Positions 32,191-64,000 of a DNA stretch of 64,000 nt are shown in pieces (positions within the stretch are counted from its first letter, which is position 1; each line of letters opens with the position of its first letter). The translations under genes and the position numbers were made by a program. The DNA comes from Amoebidium appalachense (Eukaryota; Ichthyosporea), in contig CAVNZM010000002.1 in assembly GCA_963693365.1 (NCBI GenBank), forward strand, positions 1,302,001-1,366,000. The letters run 5' to 3'. The notes under the pieces were generated by a model. That model searched no databases and was not told the origin of the DNA. It saw only the letters and a program-made list of their open reading frames with translations.

Positions 32191-34495
32191 CATGAAAATC
32201 ATCTTTTTACATTAGATATCGGGGGGCAAGCCTCCTGAACCCCCATATATTCTGAGCCACAGAGCTGCTCTGTGATTGTTTTAGCGGCTCTGTGATTATT
32301 TTTGTGTCACAGAGCTGCTCTGTGGATTTATAATTTTGGATTTTGGTATTATATATTATATAATAACTATATTACGCTGTTTTTATGTTATTTGACAACT
32401 ATATTACATTGATTTTTGACCGCTATGCGATGTTTCAGATCACATACCTCCACTGTGCTTTTTTGCCATTATCTGTTTGGAATGACCAATCATGGGCGCT
32501 GTATGCGGAAATCCTGTATGCAAGTATCCGGAAATTCTAGTCAGGGCACTTAACCATGGCCACATGCAGTGCACTCCTGAGTGATGCACGCGCGCGCGGT
32601 AGCTCATCACTCTGGAATGTGATCGAACTTGAACTAGGGGCGCGCACACGAGTAAAGTATTTGGGACGACATTGGTGGTCTGTCGGCACGACTTTCACGG
32701 TACCGTTTCGGCATGATCGACGGCACGAAACGGTGCCGATTTACTGATGGTGGGTTTGGTAGTGTGCAGTCGACGGGGATTGGGATTTTTTCTCTATGGC
32801 AATTTATTAAGGTTATCTTGAAGTTCTTCTTGAATGGAAACGGGAACGTTTGGGAGGATGGGGTCTGCGTCTGACTCCCAGGGAGGAGGGGGTCTGAGTC
32901 TAACTCCCAGAGAGGCCGGGACTCAACCGTGAGAGCTCCGGAGTACTCTTCGTCGCCGGTCACCGCCGCTCGGTCGCCCGCGCCTCGTAAGCATGAGTGC
33001 CAAGTCGTGCCAAACTGGCACGTGCTCAAAGTTATCCAACACTCATTTGATGTGATACTTGAAAGATTGACGACACCGAAAAACAGCGACGGCCTGAGTT
33101 TTGAAGTTACACATGTATATTCCTTGGCGAGTGCTTCCTTTTTTGTATGCTTTTGTATAGGCTGCACATATATAAGGTAACATATACAATGGTACATGTA
33201 GGCGGCATATGGCATTATGGCACCATCGTAAACACATGGCATTGAGAGAGTGTGGCTCAGTGCGAGGCTGTGACGTGATTGGATGAACAGGTGAATTTTA
33301 TTGCCCGCAAGTTTGGAACTTCTCAATCCCAAAATGTTGAATGACTCGGGATAATTTTGGAATCCTCTTCCTATCTATTAGTGAGATCTTCTGATTTTGT
33401 AAACCGAATTTACTGGTACTGTAGAGCGCTAAATATACGGCTGTAAGGACATATGAAGGGTGTACACATATACCGCTTGTGCCAGTAGTTCCTACTTCGG
33501 CGGCCGGCCCCGAGATTCAATTGACAGGGGTATGATATTCAGAGATCGACTTGTGCCACTGGGCCGTTGCATGCCTTTTCCAATTGCAATATCATGAAGA
33601 TGGATTATGTAGTAAATTTAAAATATAGCAAGCCATCTCTGGTGGCAGCTCTAACGATTACAGAAATTGTAGAAATTAACGTGCGTGAAGCTGCAGAAAC
33701 GAGGCTTCCTCTCCGCACTTGCATTGGGTACCGCACGGTACGGCACACTATTCACCTTTCGTACACTGGGCCAGATCTAGTATCGTGTGCACGTGACATG
33801 CATATCATGTATACATTGCAAAATGCATTCACATGTGCATGCAAGTACCATAGGCTATTGTACGTATAGTACGTCAATAATGATACATCAGTGTAAAGGG
33901 AGTACTAATAAATAACGTTCACGTGTCTCATCTGTTTTTTACTATTAATAACTATGATCAGCTGCACTTTTGGCAAAGGTGCGCCAAATTGTTTCAAACC
34001 CTGCGTCTTGTGGCCGAGAATTTGGATCATGCCGGGTAACATGATCACTTCAGGCATGCTGTCATATGATCATAGACAAGGTTCGTTTCAATACCGTAAT
34101 TAAGTTATACACCTACTATACGGTAAGGGTTTACACTCAGTGTGCGGCGCCATATACAACGAGGAGTATTACTATGGTCTGTGAATAAGGTTCAAGCGGG
34201 TTTGTTCCATCTCAGTAGGGCGTGACTTGAATTGGTCGTCCGAAGCACAAACATCCTTGTGCGCCTCACAAAAGACACTCTAATTATATCGGCTCTACGG
34301 CTTCTGACAGGCACAGTATAGTTTCAGCCTTTCAATCTTTATATTCTCTGGGATCTTGTGTTCAGGAAAAACCCTCAAATGCTCAGATGTTAACACAATT
34401 GCGTCGCATCAAGGGAAGGAAGGGCCTTCCTTAGGTGTTGGAAGAGATTGAAACCTGTGAGCAAAATACTGGAAAGATATAGAAACGCTTGTAAA

Positions 34496-59201
<24,706 letters not shown>

Positions 59202-59318
59202 AATTGACATGGTTGCTAAATGTATTTTGAAGGTGACCCCCCTCCCCCCCGCCCCCCTCTCCCCCCTTTTTTTTTTTTCTTTTTTTTTTTTTTTGGACGA
59301 ATTGGGGACCTCCCCCCT

Positions 59319-59355
<37 letters not shown>

Positions 59356-60857
59356 TCTAGGTATGAGGAAAAGGCGGGATTCATTTTCGAGATTAACGGG
59401 ATGTTACGTGCATGAGACTGATTGATGATGTGTTTTGTAAATGTCTTATGATGCAATATATATTGAACACACTGATATAGCTACTGTATTTGGATGAATA
59501 GGAATGTACTTAAGGGAACCAATGGATATCCCTTGGTATACTATACCTTAACCGCATACACTTTCTGTGTTATGAGGTTGCTTTTGGACGCTTGCTTCTG
59601 ATCCCTGTCTTATTGCTTTGTTTGGTATATAAGAGCTATGCTTTAGCTCACTTAGCCGTTTAGGTGTATTGAGTTTAAAACTCAAAGTTTCTGGACCATA
59701 AGTTTAACAAGTATGATTGTGTTATGAATGTATGAAGGAGTCGTGGGCAGGCCCCCACCATGTATTGTAGATGTGTACAGGATTAGACATGTAATGCATG
59801 GGATGTAGGCATATCAGGCATTTAGTGAAACCGGCCGAAGAACCGGTGTTAAACGGTTGGACTACTCCGACTGAGTATGGGGCCTTATTAAATCAATAAA
59901 TGTGCTTTCATCCCCTTAAGTGATTGCATACTCCAACTATGGGATCTCACATACAAGTTGGGCGAGTAGGGGTCTCGATATGACTGTTGCACAGTCAGCA
60001 GGCAACTGAAGTCGTGGGTGTACGAATATGTATGTCATCAGAAAGGGCATGCATTCAGCTGCTTGAGGGAAGGGGAGCGGATTATAGATTTACACGACGG
60101 CTGACATGCACATGCTGCTGCAGTTACGAGGGCTGCATGCACCAATTATAAGGGGTCATATGCATTGTGGTGGCCCAACTAAATATCAGACTTTAATTCC
60201 TCGGAGCTCGATTGTCGGGCAACTGCAGTGGGGCCATGCATGATCATGATCCAAATCCAAATACGATCAGCCTGGGGGTTCGTGTTGATTGTCGTGCGCA
60301 AATTTAAGGTGCGCCTGAAATCAATTGGCAAGCACTCGGCCCTATTGAAAATGATTGTGTTCATGGAATACTGTAAACTGGTCTGGGCACCCTCCATAAT
60401 AGGCTCTCCTGACCCCCCAGGGCCTTTGTGTGTGTGTGTGTGTGTGTGATGTGAAGACATTTGTGTGTGCGTGTGTGCTTAGCGTGTCTAGTGTGTGTAT
60501 GGACCCGCGATGTACGCGTGTGTGTGTGTCTTAGGAAGAGGAGGGGCAGAGGGGCTAGGGGGGGAGGGACGGCCCTAGGGACCAACGTTAACCCTGCCAT
60601 ATGAGCCTGTGCCAGGGATATGAGCTTTATATAGTCACCATGGATATATGATACAGTGCACGTGCAGGCCATATTCCATTTATTACATTTGGCCCAGTAG
60701 TAGTTTTTGCTCAGTGACGCCGTTCAGCACGTTGTGTCATGCAAGTTATGCCGGCATTCCTAGAGGCTATGGACACCACTTATGCTATGGATCTCATGGT
60801 CCCGTGTACGTTTTTTTGCCATTTACGCGTGACCCTCCCTCCCTCCCCAGGGCCTCT

Positions 60858-60897
<40 letters not shown>

Positions 60898-62306
60898 ATC
60901 CGCCCCCACCCCCGGGGCACCCTCTCACCGGAGGCCCATCTACTGAGAGGCTCGCTTGCCATCGACCACCGTGACCCCGGCCACTCTGACAAGTGAATGC
61001 GCACATACCCTCCAAGGACATGTGTTGGTTGTCTTAAATACTCAAATCTTCCCTTCTCTTTCGTATCAGCAATCATTATCGTCAACTTTGTGTCTGCTGC
61101 CCCCTCCCCCCCTCCCCTCCCCCCCCCAACCAACCCACCCACCCCGTGACCTCTCCCCTCCACCCAAGGCTCCTCCCCCACCTCCACCCCCACCCTCCCT
61201 TTACGTCCCCCCCCCTTTTTTGTGTTTGTGCGGTGTGGTGGGGTGGGGGGGAAAATCTTTGTGGGATGGAATCCCTTGTGGTGGGGGCTGGAGGGAGGGA
61301 GGGAGAGGGGGGAGGAAGGGGGGGGGGGGGGGATGGGGAGGACCGCACACTTACAGTAGGCTGACACTGACACAAATAGTAAGTAGCCCCCCCTGCCCCT
61401 TGCTTGAGCAGACCATAATGTGCACTGAAAGTAGGAATCCCGCTCCCCCCGGGCGGGAACCGGGCTGACAATTATCCGACCCACTCCAAAAACGCGGCGG
61501 CGGGGCACCATTACATGCCGCATTAATTGGCACATACACAGGCTCTTACATCGGCATCCACCACCCGATGACCCCTTGGGGTCCGGCTGGGCCATCTGTA
61601 ATACCATCTCTCGCCCAGCTGGCAACTAATATACAATCCCCCCCACCACAAACATGGGCGTGTACACCAAAACACACGGCTGTGAAGCACACAGCCTCGA
61701 CAACGTGTTCAGCAAGATTCAATGGGGTGTGCCTGCTGTATGTGTGCGTTACACAACTGTATGTGTGTCCTGTGTTGTGTGGCCGAGCTGTGCCCAACCT
61801 TAACATTGTGCATGAAATGGCTTGTTTCCATCCTTGATGTAGCTACGTGCCTGCATGTGTATCCACCTGTGCATTTCGAGGCAAGATAGTTTGTTTGTGT
61901 GTCATGCTATGCCTCCATAATACTGTGCATCCATTTTTGTGTGGGTTTTCTGAGCACGTGTGTGCGTCACCCGTGTGTGCATAAAAAGCAAGTAGCGAAT
62001 CGGTGCACAAGTGTGGATAAGACTCGGTTTATCATGGAGCCACGAGACATCTTGTAGGAGTCGGGGGCCATATTTTCGGCACACCCCATTGCATTCAAAT
62101 TTATTCCATGCAGGGCTATATACTGCCCTGCCATCACTTAAACACACAAACTCAGGCCCGGTCGAGTCCGTTTTCTAACACCTGTACACGATCGCAATTG
62201 ACTTTCACCTGCCCACATTACATTCTTGCACTTAAATTTAAAAAACACACTCGCCACATGGAACGAGATGCACGGACATTGCACGCGTATACACACCCAC
62301 GAATGT
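59202..62306. other. Intergenic region between convergent receptor and P5C dehydrogenase genes
   Basis: No gene recognised on either strand. It contains T-runs and C-runs at 59264-59354 and 60860-60897, a GT repeat at 60427-60448 and C/G-rich blocks at 61100-61335. The stretch 59360-60420 is complex and repeat-poor. A minus-strand AATAAA (plus-strand TTTATT at 62098-62103) lies about 200 bases past the dehydrogenase stop and may end that gene. Confidence 0.5.
59891..59899 (+). terminator. Possible polyadenylation signal of the receptor gene
   Basis: AATCAATAAATG is the first clear AATAAA on the plus strand after the receptor stop codon at 59201, about 690 bases downstream. The intervening DNA has a T-run and a C-run at 59264-59354, then ordinary sequence. 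Confidence 0.3.
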
Positions 62307-63202
62307 TTATGTGGGGCGGGGCTGGACCCAGTTCTGGGGCACTGGGCCAAAGTCCTCAACGATCTCACGGTGGCAGCTCCACACAAGGCGGATGGCCTCT
62401 GCAGTGCCGATACCTGCAGGGGGGGAGCGCATGTTAGTGGTTTGTTGTCTTTCTGGGTGGAGATGCTTGGGGTGGAGAGAGATGTGACTTTCAAGGGCGT
62501 GCGTGTGTTTATGTCTGTTTGTGGGTGTGGACTGGCAGGCAGGGGGCCAGGTCGATAGGGGATGGGCAGGTGGTGGTGATCGGAGGGGGGGGGGGGGGAG
62601 GGGGATGCAATCCACAGACACCCGCATTTATAGGGAGAAGTCGCAGACTGGTGCACGGGGGGGGGGAGGGGGAGGTGGGAGGGAGGAATACACCGGGCAC
62701 AAACACAGCGACAGCGGTAGAGGGCGGTGGGGTGGGTGGGGGGGGGGGGGGGAGGGGGGTTACACACCAGCACCGCGGGGATCGCCAGCAGGGCCGAACC
62801 AGTGGTTCTGGGGGGCACCGGTGGTGCGGGCACGGGCACCGGCATATGTGGTGCCGTTGACGGTGTTGCCCAGCACCTGCTGCAGGAAGAAAATGTCGTT
62901 GGACACCACGGCGGCAGTCAGGTGCGCCTCCATGCGCTCGAGCATGTCCAGAACAATCGGCAGCTGCTCGTGCTTGTACTCCGTCACAACCTGCATGGGG
63001 CAAAGGAGTAAGTATGTCTGCCCAAACAACTGGCACCTCCCCTCATTTCATCTCTTTTCGCCAATCAGTCCGTAACCCCCCCCCCCCCCCCCCCCCCCCC
63101 ACCCAAACACTAACCAAGGATTCACCCTCGACTGTCTGCCCTCGCTGTTACTTTGACGTTGACCTTAGTACTCTCTTCCTATTCTTGCAGTGCTCAACTG
63201 TG

Positions 63203-63238
<36 letters not shown>

Positions 63239-63879
63239 TTCACCCACCACCCCACCTCCCTGCGGTGCTCCAACCACCACAAAAATCCCACCATACACGT
63301 GCATACACACCTGGAAGGGCCCGAAAATTTCCGTCGTAACGAGGCCGAAGTTCTCGGGCTTGGCAGCCTCCTCCAGGGGCACAAACACGGCCGTGGGGCG
63401 CACGGCACCGTACTTCTTGGGGATGGTGTGGCCCGTCAGCTCCTTACCGCCCCACAGCAACTTGGCACCGGGGATCCTCAGAAGGGCGGCCGCGTGGCCG
63501 AGAATGTTCTCTGTGGTGTGTGACAGAACGGGGCCGACTGACAAGTCATCGAGAATGCGGGAATCAGCAAGCTTTCCGCAGCGCTCCAGAAGGTCGGTCT
63601 TTGCCCAGTTCTCGTGCACAAAGAGGATGCTCTCGGCACTGCACTTCTGGCCAGTAAGCGCATATGCGTCCTGGTCGCACTGCCATGCCACATACTCCAC
63701 GTTGGCCACATCGGGGCCCAGAATTTTCCAGTCGAAACCGGCATCCTCCACACGCACCTTGCCGTGTGTGACGGCTGCAAGCTGCTCAGCAACACCCGAG
63801 GAACCGGTGAACTGCAGAACGCGGGGCTTGGAGATCTTGATGAACTCACCGGCGGCACGGCCACCGCAGTTGAGGTAGT
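62307..63879 (-). CDS. P5CDH: Delta-1-pyrroline-5-carboxylate dehydrogenase (ALDH12 type), 3' three exons
   Basis: Exons (minus): 63879-63311, 62990-62768, 62413-62307; phases agree and give the last 298 or so residues. The enzyme oxidises glutamate semialdehyde to glutamate with NAD+, the last step of proline breakdown, usually in mitochondria. The sequence follows the plant/protist ALDH12 form throughout: LQFTGSSGVAEQLA, KVRVEDAGFDWKILGPDV, VAWQCDQDAYALTGQKCSAE with the catalytic Cys in GQKCS, FVHENWAKTDLLERCGKLAD, PTAVFVPLEEA, TTEIFGPFQVVTEYKHEQLP, MEAHLTAAVVSNDIFF, TTGAPQNHWFGPAGDPRGAG and IRLVWSCHREIVEDFGPVPQ. The last exon ends PRPT-TAA. The acceptor CCCCAG before 63879 starts in phase 1; the NAD-binding half and start codon lie beyond the right edge. 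Confidence 0.95.
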
Positions 63880-64000
63880 CTGGGGTTGGGAACGGCACAT
63901 GGTGATTAGTACATGTTATCAGTTTTTCGAATAGACCTTTATGATAAGGGTTAGGGGTGGGGGTAGGGGTTGGGAACGAAAGAGAAGGGGGGAGGTTCTT
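63880..64000 (-). other. Intron of the P5C dehydrogenase gene (cut by window end)
   Basis: No coding sequence seen. GGGGTTAGGG-like repeats near 63945-63975 are short and degenerate and are not a telomere. Confidence 0.6.

Larger units (their letters stand above)
29911..34495. other. Intergenic region with repeats, upstream of the receptor kinase gene
   Basis: No certain gene. It holds G-runs at 29994-30017 and 30165-30202, an A-run at 30090-30126, the inverted-repeat arm at 30438-30615, a 100 bp tandem duplication at 31997-32190, and short inverted CACAGAGC(TGCT)CTGTG motifs at 32257-32320. A possible exon at 31447-31551 (after AACAG; basic, ending in TAG) is too weak to call. From 33240 to 34440 I see nothing I can support. 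The promoter of the receptor gene should lie near the right end. Confidence 0.5.

Noticed and set aside
33567-33869. 100-codon plus-strand frame
   Set aside because: No protein-like pattern, no splice or poly(A) support.

Overview
This is a nuclear window from a eukaryote with intron-rich genes. GT-AG introns split the coding sequence into short exons, and the introns are packed with runs of C or G and with CA, GT, CT and GA repeats. The gene set is a SIRT6-type sirtuin, an OSGIN-type flavoprotein, a TCAIM/DUF4460 protein, a receptor tyrosine kinase and an ALDH12-type P5C dehydrogenase. Tyrosine-kinase receptors suggest a unicellular relative of animals or another large-genome protist. The ALDH12-type enzyme is more usual in plants and protists. 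I cannot name the organism.

Layout. 1-2425 (+): 3' part of an unidentified gene. 4630-12763 (-): SIRT6-like deacetylase, about ten exons, most with phases that close. 13582-13761 (+): possible terminal exon of an unknown gene. About 13.9-15.8 kb (-): TCAIM-like mitochondrial protein; only its first exon is certain. 16905-23815 (+): OSGIN1/2-like protein, ten exons. 23.8-34.5 kb: transposon-like territory with a 0.65 kb foldback, a 175 bp inverted repeat pair, tandem duplications and a possible small secreted-protein gene (27201-29910).

34496-59201 (+): the central gene, 29 exons whose phases all agree. It encodes about 1047 aa: signal peptide, Venus-flytrap (ANF-receptor) ectodomain, one membrane helix, tyrosine kinase and a short tail. 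This is the domain order of the Venus kinase receptors of invertebrates. Its intron 10 carries an intact 553-codon reverse transcriptase ORF (41769-43430, +). 62307-63879 (-): the 3' three exons of a P5C dehydrogenase whose 5' end lies outside the window.

The genes do not form a pathway. What they share is intron design. Many introns, on both strands, carry a C-run in the sense strand just after the 5' splice site, and several 3' splice sites are the end of a CA repeat. Most apparent long ORFs rich in Pro, Gly, Cys/Val, His/Thr or Leu/Ser are translations of these repeats and are not annotated.
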